Assembly: GCF_002923755.1 (NCBI RefSeq)
Contig: NZ_PGFZ01000003.1
Span: forward strand, 313,356 to 377,355
DNA length: 64,000 bases
Origin: Methylovulum psychrotolerans
GTDB lineage: Bacteria; Pseudomonadota; Gammaproteobacteria; Methylococcales; Methylomonadaceae
Direction of reading: 5' to 3'
Shown: positions 25,402-34,025 of the stretch, piece after piece
Layout: each line of letters begins with the position of its first letter
How positions within the stretch are numbered: the first letter of the stretch is position 1
Notes under the pieces: model-generated
The model's database searches: none
What the model was told of the DNA's origin: nothing
The model's input: the letters and a program-made list of their open reading frames with translations, nothing else
Made by a program: the position numbers and the translations under genes

Positions 25402-25991
25402 TTAATGTAGGCCTAAAATTTGCGCGATACCTGAAGAGATGGCGGTCAAATCAGATGTTGACAGGTTACCTATTTTGGCGATAAGCCGATCTTTATCCAC
25501 TGTGCGGAGCTGATCGCATACCGCTACTGAATGGAGTCCTGCCGAAGGTACGGCAACCACCGCTGCGAGACAGGAGTCGAGTAGTCCCCAGAAGCGATAG
25601 TGCCTGAGTTTTCACGAAGCGAAGCGGAAGTGAAAATGCAGGCTATACGAAATCGCGTCGAGTCATTGGAGAGCATGTGAGCCACCCCTTGTTGGGTGGC
25701 GAGCGAGTGACCAGGACGGCTGGGGCAGCCGAAGGCATAAGCGGTCGCGTGATTTTTGCTGATTGACCGGCAAGGATGCCGAAGCAATCTTTCGCAAAAA
25801 TAGCGACTCCCCTTTATGGGTGGCCTTGCTTGGGCTGAGCTGGATAATGGCACGACAACTACGGTGCGTCTGGCTTTGTTTAAGGGGTTGACGGTTACTA
25901 TGACGCTTGGGCGTTGTTTTTTAATTTCACTGCCCCGTGTCGGTTCAAAATCAACCCACCAGATTTTACCGCGTTGCAAAACCGTCTCCAA
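25402..25991 (-). pseudogene. MazF/PemK-family endoribonuclease toxin gene split by a 254-bp insertion
   Basis: The 5' part (25815-25991) encodes 59 residues with the MazF opening RGKIWWVDFEPTRGSEIKKQRP and VVVVPLSSS. After the insert, a frame restored by exact removal of 25561-25814 reads VVAVPSAG, VAVCDQLRTVDKDRL and a final QILGLH, stop at 25402: 111 residues in all, the family size. As it stands, translation enters the insert and ends at 25524, so the C-terminal half with the conserved DQxRxVD segment is lost and the toxin should be inactive. Confidence 0.85.
25561..25814 (-). mobile_element. 254-bp non-autonomous element, copy 2 (in the mazF-type gene)
   Basis: It matches the copy at 12176-12429 in length and ends and is oriented with the disrupted gene. 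It enters after an ATA codon and is followed by GTGGTT, at codon phase 0, with no visible target duplication. Read from the opposite strand, both copies are preceded by CCA plus a pyrimidine. Confidence 0.85.
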
Positions 25992-26190
25992 CAGTGCTTT
26001 CCCAATCAGCTTCCAGTTCTGCTACAGCAGGGTCGTTGTCAACGGCGATGGCTAACTTAAACAGTTCATCTTCTTGTTCAGCAATGGCTTTGCTGAGCAG
26101 GTCGGCAATGAAAGCGCTGCGTAGGCGTTTGGGTACTGTTGATTTAAACCGATTGGCGAGATCGTCAGGTAAATGGACAAGGACTTGCAT
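25966..26190 (-). CDS. Ribbon-helix-helix-type antitoxin (MazE/CopG-like)
   Basis: The product has 74 residues. The N-terminal MQVLVHLPDDLANRFKSTVPKRLRSAFI looks like a beta-strand plus two helices of the RHH fold, with a toxin-neutralising acidic tail (VAELEADWESTVGDG). Its end overlaps the start of the mazF-type gene by 26 bases, the usual antitoxin-first layout. The antitoxin ORF is intact although its toxin is broken. Confidence 0.8.
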   Translation of the reverse strand: MQVLVHLPDDLANRFKSTVPKRLRSAFIADLLSKAIAEQEDELFKLAIAVDNDPAVAELEADWESTVGDGFATR

Positions 26191-26260
26191 AAGGCTTTCC
26201 TAAAAAGAGTTTAGCGTGGATGGGTTAAGATTATCGCTTTACTGAGCTAAGCAGTATGAG

Positions 26261-26485
26261 TAAGGAACGTAATCTGTTGAACAGGCGAAAGTACGGCAAC
26301 CCCCTCCCTCCTGAGCGAAGTCGAAGGGCTCCCCCTTGCCAGGGGGAGGAGCTTTTTCCTCTAACTTTCGCCTGTACGATGGGGAAGCCGTTGGCTCCCT
26401 CCCCTGCGAAGGGGAGGGCTGGGGTGGGGTTGAACACGCTGAGGTGCAAAATGAACGCCTACTTAATTTTATGCGCGTTTCTAAG
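26261..26485. repeat. Family A repeat copy 5
   Basis: It runs from TAAGGAACGTAATCTGTTGA to TTATGCGCGTTTCTAAG and shows the full central structure: TCCCCCTTGCCAGGGGGAGG, GCTCCCTCCCCTGCGAAGGG and GAGGGCTGGGGTGGGGTTG. It also shares CTGTTGAACAGGCGAAAGTA with copy 3. It fills the gap between the antitoxin gene and the Uma2 gene. Confidence 0.85.
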
Positions 26486-26504
26486 CAGTTGACTTGCGCG
26501 TACC

Positions 26505-27071
26505 TTAAGCCAACACCCCCGCATAAATGTCCTGCACACTCAGGCTGGTATCCACACAAACCAACGGCACTTGGTCGCCCTTGCCGTAAAAGTCTAAAAA
26601 CCAATCCTGCGGGTTGGCGGGGTTGCGGGTGTATTTTTTGATGCTGTATTTGTTTTGGGCGACCAGACAATATTCTTGTACACTGGGGATGTGTTGGTAA
26701 GCGGCCCATTTTTCGCGTTCGTCGGTCAGGGCGGTGGCGGGCGAGAGGATTTCGACGATCAGGCACGGTTCGGTCACGGCATAGCCGTCGGTTTCTTGGC
26801 GGCTACAGTCCAGCATCACGTCGGGATAATAATAGGTTTTTTTGTCGGCTATTTTCAGTTTGACAGCACTCATATAGACGCGGCAGGGCGTATTTTTGAC
26901 CTGTCCATGCAGGAAGCTGACGATATTGCCGCCGATTTGGTTATGCGCCCGGCTGGCTCCGGTCATGGCAAAAATCACCCCATCCACATATTCATGGCGT
27001 TCTGGGCTAGTCATTTCCCTTGCCAAATAGTCCGCTTCGCTGAGGTAGGGGATGACGGTATGTGCTAACAT
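26505..27071 (-). CDS. Uma2-family (DUF820) putative restriction endonuclease-like protein
   Basis: The product has 188 residues. It has the Uma2 core: YLAREMTSPERHEYVDGVIFAMTG at the N-terminus, then YYPDVMLDC and PCLIVEILSPAT forming the PD-(D/E)XK site (Asp, Glu-x-Leu). Family members are widespread, of uncertain biological role, and often associated with mobile DNA. The ORF is complete. It diverges from msbA with about 80 bases between them. Confidence 0.85.
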   Translation of the reverse strand: MLAHTVIPYLSEADYLAREMTSPERHEYVDGVIFAMTGASRAHNQIGGNIVSFLHGQVKNTPCRVYMSAVKLKIADKKTYYYPDVMLDCSRQETDGYAVTEPCLIVEILSPATALTDEREKWAAYQHIPSVQEYCLVAQNKYSIKKYTRNPANPQDWFLDFYGKGDQVPLVCVDTSLSVQDIYAGVLA

Positions 27072-27150
27072 ATTTTAGGCTCCAAAACGAAAGGTTCGGC
27101 TTTTGCTGGCCACATAGGGCGCGATTGCCCGCTATTTTACAATAAACACT

Positions 27151-28914
27151 ATGGACAACACACCCAAGACTAATGCCGAGATTTATAAACGCCTGTTGAC
27201 CTATGTCAAACCGCATCGGCGGCTATTTATCATCAGTATTTTCGGCTTTCTGATTTATTCCAGTACCCAGCCCCTATTTGCCAGCCTTATCCAACAGATT
27301 ATCGACACCTTGCAGGCCAAGTCGCGCGAGAAGATGTATTATTTGCCGCTGTTTTTTAGCGGCCTGGTGCTTATGCGCGGGGTCGGCAACTATCTGGGCA
27401 ACTATTTTCTTGCCAAAGTGTCGCTGAATGTCATCCATACCTTGCGCTGTGAGATTTTTGCCAAATACACGCAATTGCCGACCGCACATTTTGACGACAA
27501 CAACAGCGGCTACATGATCTCTAGGATTACCCACAACGTCGGCCAAGTCGCCCAAGCCACCACCGACGCGGTGCGTAAAGTGGTGCAGGAGGGTTTGACG
27601 GCCTTGGGTCTGCTGATTTATCTGTTTTATATCAACTGGCGGTTGTCGTTGGTGTTTTTGGTGGTCGCGCCCGTTATCGCGTTGCTGGTGAATTATGTCA
27701 GCAAACGTTTGCGGATGTTGAGCAAGCGCATCCAAGAATCCATCGGCGACATGACCCATATCACCTCGGAATTGGTCAACGGCCACCGCATTGTCCGCAG
27801 TTACGGCGGCGAGGCTTACGAAAAGCAGCGGTTTGTGGAGAGCAGCTTGTATAACCGTCGCCAGTCGCTGAAATCGACCACGACCAGTGCCGTCCATAAC
27901 CAGGCCATGCAGTTGGTGATTGCCATCGCCTTGGCCGTTTTAATGTATATGGCCTTGTTTTTTATGGAAGAGTCCAGTGTCGGCACCTTTGTCGCCTATC
28001 TGACTGCGGCCTTCTTGTTGCCCAGGCCGTTCCGGCAATTGAGCGATGCCAACAGTGACATCCAGCGCGGCATTGTCGCCGCCGAGTCTTTGTTTGAGAT
28101 TTTAGATACCGCCAGCGAGCCGGATGACGGACAGTACCGGAAAGACCGCTGCCAAGGCGCGTTGGAGTTTAAAAACTTGACCTTTTACTATGCGGGCGCG
28201 GCCGAACCCGCGTTGCGTGACATCAGCTTTAAGGCCGAACCCGGCCAGACCATTGCCTTGGTCGGCGCGTCCGGCGGCGGCAAAAGCACCTTGGTGAACT
28301 TGGTGTCGCGGTTTTATCCGCACGACCAAGGGCAGATTTTGCTGGACGGCGTGGAAGTCAATGACTATCAGTTGGCCAACCTGCGCGAGCATATTGCCTT
28401 GGTGAACCAGCAAGTCATCCTGTTTAATGACTCCATAGCCAACAACATCGCTTATGGGGCGTTGGCGGGGGCGGCGCGGAGTGCGATTACGCAAGCCGCC
28501 ACCGACGCTTATGCGATGGAGTTTGTCGGTAAGCTGGAGCAGGGGCTGGACACCGAAATCGGCGAAAATGGCGTAAAACTGTCGGGTGGCCAACGCCAAC
28601 GTTTGGCGTTGGCGCGGGCATTGTTGAAAGACGCGCCGATTTTGATTTTGGACGAGGCGACTTCGGCGCTAGATACCGAATCCGAGCGTTATATCCAAGC
28701 CGCCCTGCAAAAAGTCATGGGCAACCGTACCACCTTGGTCATCGCCCACCGTTTATCGACGATAGAGAATGCCGATATGATTTTGGTGATGGAGCAAGGG
28801 CGTATCGTCGAACGCGGCACACACAGCGGCTTATTAGCCAAAAATGGCGCGTATGCCCGGCTTCATGCCATGCAGTTTAAGGAAATGCCGGAAGCGGTGC
28901 CATCGCTATCATAA
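27151..28914 (+). CDS. msbA: Lipid A export ATP-binding/permease protein MsbA
   Basis: This 587-residue half-transporter has six membrane helices in residues 1-320 and a nucleotide-binding domain with Walker A GASGGGKST, signature LSGGQRQR, Walker B ILILDEATSALD and the H-loop IAHRLST. It flips lipid A-core across the inner membrane. Size and sequence match MsbA rather than a generic exporter, and its place beside LPS glycosyltransferase and ligase genes agrees. The lpxK gene that often follows msbA is not present downstream. Confidence 0.92.
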   Translation: MDNTPKTNAEIYKRLLTYVKPHRRLFIISIFGFLIYSSTQPLFASLIQQIIDTLQAKSREKMYYLPLFFSGLVLMRGVGNYLGNYFLAKVSLNVIHTLRCEIFAKYTQLPTAHFDDNNSGYMISRITHNVGQVAQATTDAVRKVVQEGLTALGLLIYLFYINWRLSLVFLVVAPVIALLVNYVSKRLRMLSKRIQESIGDMTHITSELVNGHRIVRSYGGEAYEKQRFVESSLYNRRQSLKSTTTSAVHNQAMQLVIAIALAVLMYMALFFMEESSVGTFVAYLTAAFLLPRPFRQLSDANSDIQRGIVAAESLFEILDTASEPDDGQYRKDRCQGALEFKNLTFYYAGAAEPALRDISFKAEPGQTIALVGASGGGKSTLVNLVSRFYPHDQGQILLDGVEVNDYQLANLREHIALVNQQVILFNDSIANNIAYGALAGAARSAITQAATDAYAMEFVGKLEQGLDTEIGENGVKLSGGQRQRLALARALLKDAPILILDEATSALDTESERYIQAALQKVMGNRTTLVIAHRLSTIENADMILVMEQGRIVERGTHSGLLAKNGAYARLHAMQFKEMPEAVPSLS

Positions 28915-28977
28915 TTTTTTGGGGGTAGCTGCATCCAGTCACCCAGTCTTTGCGTAGATAAGGTTAACGATAACACG

Positions 28978-29640
28978 ATGAGCGGAACTTCCGGCACAGA
29001 CAGAGACGAGCTGATGGATACTTACCTTACCGATGCCCCTATCTCAGGTGCTGGAGCGGCGTTGCCGGGTAGTGTGGCGATGGTCACGCCTGATGAGCTG
29101 TATTTACAGGATTTGTTAGGCCGCATTGTTGACCAAGACCAACGCGCTTTCGCCGCTTTGTATGAGCAGTTATTGGAGCGGGTCTATGGCTTGGTTTTGC
29201 GGATTACCCGCCATGTCCAGCTGGCCGAAGAAGTGACCGAAGATGCGTTTTGGCAAGTCTGGCGGCAAGCCCCGCGTTTTGATGCCGAACGCGGCAGTGT
29301 CGTGGCGTGGGTGCTGACCATTGCCCGCAGCCGCGCCTTGGACGCGCTCCGCCGCCTAGATAGCGTTGACTATGCCGAAACGGCGGACGACTTGGAAGAC
29401 GTGTTGGGCGATAACCCCCACGATTTGCTGGTGGCGGTCGAAACGGGCAGCCAACTTCATGCGGCGCTGCAACACTTGTCGCCTTTGCCTAGGCAATTAG
29501 TGGCCTTGGCATTTTTTCGCGGCCTCAGCCACGAAGAAATCGCCAATTACATGGATTTGCCCTTAGGGACGGTAAAATCACACATCCGCCGCGCCCTGGT
29601 CAGCCTTAAGCAAACCCTGGCAGAATCTGCCTATTATTGA
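28978..29640 (+). CDS. ECF-family RNA polymerase sigma factor (RpoE/SigK-ECF11-like)
   Basis: The product has 220 residues. The sigma2 region (EDAFWQVWRQAPRFDAERGSV, WVLTIARSRALDALRR) and sigma4 helix-turn-helix (LSHEEIANYMDLPLGTVKSHIRRAL) are both clear. About 45 residues precede sigma2, longer than the usual ECF N-terminus, and an in-frame ATG at 29011 is an alternative start. A ChrR-like cupin gene starts within 16 bases of its stop, as in the singlet-oxygen and peroxide-responsive ECF/ChrR pairs. Confidence 0.88.
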   Translation: MSGTSGTDRDELMDTYLTDAPISGAGAALPGSVAMVTPDELYLQDLLGRIVDQDQRAFAALYEQLLERVYGLVLRITRHVQLAEEVTEDAFWQVWRQAPRFDAERGSVVAWVLTIARSRALDALRRLDSVDYAETADDLEDVLGDNPHDLLVAVETGSQLHAALQHLSPLPRQLVALAFFRGLSHEEIANYMDLPLGTVKSHIRRALVSLKQTLAESAYY

Positions 29641-29655
29641 TTGACTGTAACGATT

Positions 29656-30483
29656 ATGACTAGCAAAACCGACCCCTCCGATTCCGACCTTGCCCCCGCC
29701 GAATGGGCGCATTTGCTGGGCGGGCATATTGCCCCGGTCAGGCCGGCACCCGACCGTCAACAGGGCCTAAGCCGCCGCTTGCAAGAGCGGGTCGCTTTGA
29801 GCGCCGCCGCGCACCAGCATTTTCTGACGGTCAGAGCCAAGCACGGCGTTTGGCAAACCCTCAAACCGGGTATCCGTTTCAAATTGCTTTGGCAAAGCGA
29901 CCAAGGCAACTCGGTATTGATTGAGCTGGCACCGGGTACAGCCCTGCCCGAACACCGCCATCAATGGTTGGAAGAAGGCCTTATTTTGCGCGGTGGCCTG
30001 CAAATAGACGGCTTGGAACTGGGCGTGGCCGATTATCATGCCGCCCCGGCGGGTAGCCATCATGGCCGCATCCAATCGCGTCAAGGGGCTTTGGCGTATT
30101 TGCGCGGCACGTCGCTAGGGCATCCCCCGTCCGTCGCGCTGGAAGTGTTGGGCGGCCTGTTGCCGTTTGGCGACCGTCTGGCACATACCGTCTTTGCCGC
30201 TGACGGGCAGGGCTGGCAAACAATCGCTGACGGCGTATCCCAAAAAATTCTTCAGGCCGACCAGCGGCTGTCGTCCGCCCTGTTCCGTTTAGCGCCCGGC
30301 GCGGCCGTTATGGCGCACGGCCATCCCTTGCCCGAAGAATGTATGATGCTCAGCGGCGAGGTGTTTTTGGGCGATATTTTACTGCGCGAAGGCGATTACC
30401 AACTCGCGCCCGCCGGCATCGGCCATGGCGAGGTCTACAGCGATGTCGGGGCGTTGCTGTTCCGGCGCGGTGCGGTCGCTTAA
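29656..30483 (+). CDS. ChrR-like double-cupin anti-sigma factor
   Basis: The product has about 275 residues with two cupin repeats: LAPGTALPEHRHQWLEEGLILRG, and GAAVMAHGHPLPEECMMLSGEV, each followed by a second small motif ending APAG with His and Gly. ChrR proteins sequester a partner ECF sigma and release it on oxidative or lipid damage. The classical zinc-binding H-x3-C-x2-C anti-sigma motif is not visible at its N-terminus, which instead has AEWAHLLGGH. Start at ATG 29656; a TTG at 29641 is possible. Confidence 0.8.
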   Translation: MTSKTDPSDSDLAPAEWAHLLGGHIAPVRPAPDRQQGLSRRLQERVALSAAAHQHFLTVRAKHGVWQTLKPGIRFKLLWQSDQGNSVLIELAPGTALPEHRHQWLEEGLILRGGLQIDGLELGVADYHAAPAGSHHGRIQSRQGALAYLRGTSLGHPPSVALEVLGGLLPFGDRLAHTVFAADGQGWQTIADGVSQKILQADQRLSSALFRLAPGAAVMAHGHPLPEECMMLSGEVFLGDILLREGDYQLAPAGIGHGEVYSDVGALLFRRGAVA

Positions 30484-30756
30484 GGCCACTCATCACATTG
30501 TCATAAAACTACGCTACTCTAAACGCCGCCGTTTCCGTTTGCATCTTAGCCTCCGCTACGAAGTTCACGGAAACACCGCTTAAGAAAGCGTCGTGCCTCA
30601 TGGTGGGCCGACGTTGTGCCGACAGGTCGCCGCGTGTGCGCAAAACCCCTATTTCGTCGTTTTCAGCGGATTATTCTGCCGATATTCCCCCCGTTTGCCC
30701 CAACATTACGCTAAACTATACCCCCTAACACTTCAACCCACTCTCGGAACACCATT

Positions 30757-32343
30757 TTGATCTCTACAGCTAACATCACCATGCAGTTTGGGGCCAAGCC
30801 CCTGTTTGAAAACGTCTCTGTCAAATTCGGCGACGGCAACCGTTACGGCTTGATCGGCGCGAACGGCTGCGGCAAATCCACCTTTATGAAAATCCTCAGC
30901 GGCGATCTGGAGCCGAGCGCGGGTAACGTCAGCGTCACCCCTAACGAACGCCTGGGCAATTTACGCCAAGACCAATTCGCCTTTGAAGACTATAGCGTCA
31001 TCGATACCGTGATTATGGGCCATAAGGAACTTTGGCAGGTCAAGCAAGAGCGTGACCGGATTTACGCCTTGCCGGAAATGTCCGAAGACGAAGGGATGCA
31101 AGTGGCCGAGCTGGAAGTGGAATTCGCCGAAATGGACGGCTACACCGCCGAATCGCGGGCAGGGGAAATCCTGTTGGGGCTGGATATTCCCCTAGAACAG
31201 CATTATGGCCTAATGAGCGCGGTCGCCCCGGGCTGGAAATTGCGGGTCTTGCTGGCGCAAGCCCTGTTCGCCAATCCTGATATTATGCTGTTGGACGAGC
31301 CGACCAACAACTTGGACATCAACACCATCCGCTGGTTGGAAAACATCCTCAACGAGCGCAACTGCACCATGGTCATCATCTCGCATGACCGCCATTTCTT
31401 AAACAGCGTCTGCACCCACATGGCCGACATGGATTATGGCGAACTGCGCGTGTATCCCGGCAATTACGACGATTACATGATTGCCGTCACTGAAGTGCGC
31501 GAACGCCTGTTGGCGGGCAATGCCAAGAAAAAGGCGCAAATTGCCGAATTACAGACCTTCGTCAGCCGTTTTTCCGCCAACGCTTCCAAAGCCAAGCAGG
31601 CCACCTCCCGCGCCAAGCAATTGGATAAAATCAAGCTGGATGAAGTCAAGCCCTCCAGCCGCGTCAACCCCTTCATCCGCTTTGACCAGAGCAAAAAGCT
31701 GCACCGTTTGGCCTTGGAAGTGGAAGGCGTGGCAAAAGGTTACGGCGACGGCCCGCTGTTCCAAAAGCTCAACCTGATGATCGCCGTCGGCGAACGGGTC
31801 GCGGTTATCGGTCCGAACGGTATCGGTAAATCGACCTTATTGAAAACCTTGGTCGGTGAGCTGGCCCCGGATGCCGGGGTGGTCAAGTGGTCGGAAAACG
31901 CCGAAGTCGGCTATTTTGCCCAAGACCATGCCGAGGATTTTGCCGACAATATGACCTTAATCGAATGGATGGGGCAATGGCGCAAAGACAGCGACGACGA
32001 CCAGACCATCCGTGGCACCTTAGGGCGGCTGCTGTTTTCGCAAGACGACATCAACAAATCCGTACAGGTGTTATCGGGCGGGGAAAAGGGGCGGATGCTG
32101 TTCGGCAAGCTGATCCTGCAAAAAAACAACATCATGGTGCTGGACGAACCGACCAACCATTTGGACATGGAGTCGATTGAGTCGCTGAACACCGCGTTGG
32201 AAAACTATCCGGGCACGTTGATCTTCGTCAGCCATGACCGCGAATTTGTCTCGTCGCTGGCGACCCGCATCATCGAACTGACCCCACAGGGTATCGTCGA
32301 CTTTAACGGCAGCTACGATGATTATCTGAGCAGCCAAGCCTAA
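30757..32343 (+). CDS. ybiT: ABC-F ribosome-associated ATPase YbiT
   Basis: The 528-residue protein has two ABC domains (Walker [10 protein letters not shown] and GPNGIGKST; Walker [13 protein letters not shown] and [12 protein letters not shown]). The linker between them holds the ARE/P-site-tRNA interaction motif region ([25 protein letters not shown]). It matches E. coli YbiT closely in sequence order and length. Such proteins relieve stalled ribosomes; there are no transmembrane segments. The start is TTG at 30757. A strong hairpin follows the stop. Confidence 0.92.
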   Translation: MISTANITMQFGAKPLFENVSVKFGDGNRYGLIGANGCGKSTFMKILSGDLEPSAGNVSVTPNERLGNLRQDQFAFEDYSVIDTVIMGHKELWQVKQERDRIYALPEMSEDEGMQVAELEVEFAEMDGYTAESRAGEILLGLDIPLEQHYGLMSAVAPGWKLRVLLAQALFANPDIMLLDEPTNNLDINTIRWLENILNERNCTMVIISHDRHFLNSVCTHMADMDYGELRVYPGNYDDYMIAVTEVRERLLAGNAKKKAQIAELQTFVSRFSANASKAKQATSRAKQLDKIKLDEVKPSSRVNPFIRFDQSKKLHRLALEVEGVAKGYGDGPLFQKLNLMIAVGERVAVIGPNGIGKSTLLKTLVGELAPDAGVVKWSENAEVGYFAQDHAEDFADNMTLIEWMGQWRKDSDDDQTIRGTLGRLLFSQDDINKSVQVLSGGEKGRMLFGKLILQKNNIMVLDEPTNHLDMESIESLNTALENYPGTLIFVSHDREFVSSLATRIIELTPQGIVDFNGSYDDYLSSQA

Positions 32344-32349
32344 AAAAAT

Positions 32350-32386
32350 AGCCGGACGGGTGCTTTTGCTAAGCACCTGTCCGGCT
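32350..32386. terminator. Hairpin terminator after ybiT
   Basis: A stem AGCCGGACGGGTGCTT pairs with AAGCACCTGTCCGGCT around a short T-rich loop, with an A run before it. It lies 7 bases after the ybiT stop and can serve the converging hypothetical gene as well. Confidence 0.8.
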
Positions 32387-32419
32387 AGCGTCTAAAAGCC
32401 TAAGCGGGCCGCTGGGCCG

Positions 32420-32854
32420 TTAAATTTTTTCTAAACCTGACAGGCCGTCGACCGACCAGTTTTTAATGTCGGCAACACCTTCTTGGTCATCACCGTTATT
32501 GTAAGTGATCCGGCAGGCATACTTATGGGCGCCGCTGGCGGTGGTCACTTCGGCGTTAATGACATATTGATAATTGCCCAAGCTCCAAGCGTTGATCGGT
32601 TTGGCCGGAAAAGTGATGGTGGTGTTTGGGTCAAGTGTCGATTTTATATAGGTATTGCAGTTGTTAAAAGCCAATTCGGTCAGGTGTGTCGAAATGGGTA
32701 ACTGGCTGGCCTTGTCATTGCTGTCGACCAAAAACAGGTCGGATTTAATGATGTCATATACAAAGGGCATGACTACTTTTTGTTGGGTCAGAAACAGCGT
32801 GCAAAGGCCGATGATCAATACGACAGTTGGGTACTTTTTGAGAAAGTTTTTCAT
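32420..32854 (-). CDS. Hypothetical membrane-anchored protein
   Basis: The product has 144 residues. An N-terminal hydrophobic helix (TVVLIIGLCTLFL) is preceded by basic residues (MKNFLKKYP), so a signal anchor or lipid-free membrane anchor is likely. The rest is a soluble domain with two cysteines (NNCNTYI and YACRITYNN) that could form a disulfide. I do not recognise the family. It converges with ybiT and lies upstream of pmoCAB on the opposite strand. Confidence 0.6.
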   Translation of the reverse strand: MKNFLKKYPTVVLIIGLCTLFLTQQKVVMPFVYDIIKSDLFLVDSNDKASQLPISTHLTELAFNNCNTYIKSTLDPNTTITFPAKPINAWSLGNYQYVINAEVTTASGAHKYACRITYNNGDDQEGVADIKNWSVDGLSGLEKI

Positions 32855-32991
32855 AAAATTAGTTTTTCTTAAGGCGATATAAAATTAAAGTCATCTACGG
32901 AATTTTAACAGACATCAATATCTTAAGAGGAAGTATATTTTTAGCAAATATAAATTGTCACGACCGAAAGCATTTTCTGCAATGATTGGGC

Positions 32992-33019
32992 TTGACAAGG
33001 TTAGCCGAACTGGTAGACT
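32992..33019 (+). promoter_or_regulatory. Sigma70-type promoter of the pmoCAB operon
   Basis: A consensus -35 box TTGACA at 32992-32997 is followed, 16 bases later, by a -10-like TAGACT at 33014-33019, in the 288-bp gap before pmoC. The leader to pmoC is about 115 bases. The arrangement matches known sigma70 promoters of pmo operons. Confidence 0.65.
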
Positions 33020-33142
33020 GATTACTCACCAAATAGAGTTGGTGTCTTTCTTAATAGTAGCACTATGAGATTGGGCAAAAGGGAATTGTTACTACGATTC
33101 TTGGATAACCTCTGAGATTTTAATAATTTTTAGGAGATAGAA

Positions 33143-33895
33143 ATGGCAGCTACAACTGAATCAGTGAAAGCTGATGCTGCGGAAGCACCGCTGTTAAATA
33201 AAAAGAATATGTATCTAGGCGCTTTAGTCTATATCATTTTCTACGGTTGGGTTCGTTGGTATGAAGGCGTCTACGGCTGGTCAGCTGGTCTGGACTCTTT
33301 TGCCCCTGAGTTTGAAACATACTGGATGAACTTCCTGTACATCGAGTTCGTATTAGAAGTTTCTACCGCAGGTATCCTGTGGGGTTACATCTGGAAAACC
33401 CGTGACCGTAAAGTTATGTCAATTACTCCAAGAGAAGAATTGAGAAGACATTTTACACATTGGGTTTGGTTGGTAATGTACGGCATCGCTATCTACTACG
33501 GCGCTAGCTACTTCACCGAACAAGACGGTACTTGGCATCAAACTATCGTTCGTGACACTGACTTCACTCCAAGTCACATCATCGAATTCTACTTGAGCTA
33601 CCCAATCTACATCATCACTGGTGGTGCAGCTTTCTTGTATGCTAAAACCAGATTGCCAGCTTACCAACAAGGTTTGTCTCTGCAATACTTGGTATCAGTA
33701 GTTGGTCCTTTCATGATTCTGCCTAACGTAGGTTTGAACGAATGGGGTCACACTTTCTGGTTCATGGAAGAATTGTTTGTTGCTCCTTTACATTACGGCT
33801 TCGTATTCTTCGGATGGGCTGCTCTGGGTGTAATGGGCGTTGTAAACACAGAAGTTGCTTCAATTGCAAAACTGTTGAAAAAAGACTTGGCATAA
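33143..33895 (+). CDS. pmoC: Particulate methane monooxygenase subunit C
   Basis: The product has 250 residues with six or so membrane helices. The metal-site region VRDTDFTPSHIIEFY contains the conserved Asp and His residues (Asp138/Asp140, His145 here) proposed to bind copper at the active or accessory site. It is part of the membrane complex that oxidises methane to methanol. A TAGGAG ribosome-binding site precedes ATG 33143. Codon choice in pmoC, pmoA and pmoB (frequent GCT, GTT, GAA, TTC) differs from the GC-rich neighbours, as expected for very highly expressed genes. Confidence 0.98.
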   Translation: MAATTESVKADAAEAPLLNKKNMYLGALVYIIFYGWVRWYEGVYGWSAGLDSFAPEFETYWMNFLYIEFVLEVSTAGILWGYIWKTRDRKVMSITPREELRRHFTHWVWLVMYGIAIYYGASYFTEQDGTWHQTIVRDTDFTPSHIIEFYLSYPIYIITGGAAFLYAKTRLPAYQQGLSLQYLVSVVGPFMILPNVGLNEWGHTFWFMEELFVAPLHYGFVFFGWAALGVMGVVNTEVASIAKLLKKDLA

Positions 33896-33951
33896 TCTGC
33901 CCCGTCTGAAAAACATTTATAAAAGTAAACAAATCTATCTCCTAAAATGAA

Positions 33952-33967
33952 CGCCGCCAAGGCGGCG
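33952..33967 (+). other. pmoC-pmoA intercistronic hairpin
   Basis: A perfect CGCCGCC/GGCGGCG stem with an AA loop lies in the 130-bp gap between pmoC and pmoA. No T run follows, so it is more likely an RNA processing or stability element, or a partial attenuator, than a terminator. Confidence 0.55.
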
Positions 33968-34025
33968 GGCATGAGAGAAGATAGCATTTATAAAAATAAT
34001 TTAAATCCTTTTAGGAGGTAAGCTA

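Noticed and set aside
25561-25814. The 254-bp element as a self-splicing intron
   Set aside because: Exact exon rejoining is intron-like, but the ends do not fit: no GUGYG start or AY end for group II, and the 5' exons end in A rather than the U expected for group I. A mobile DNA element is simpler.
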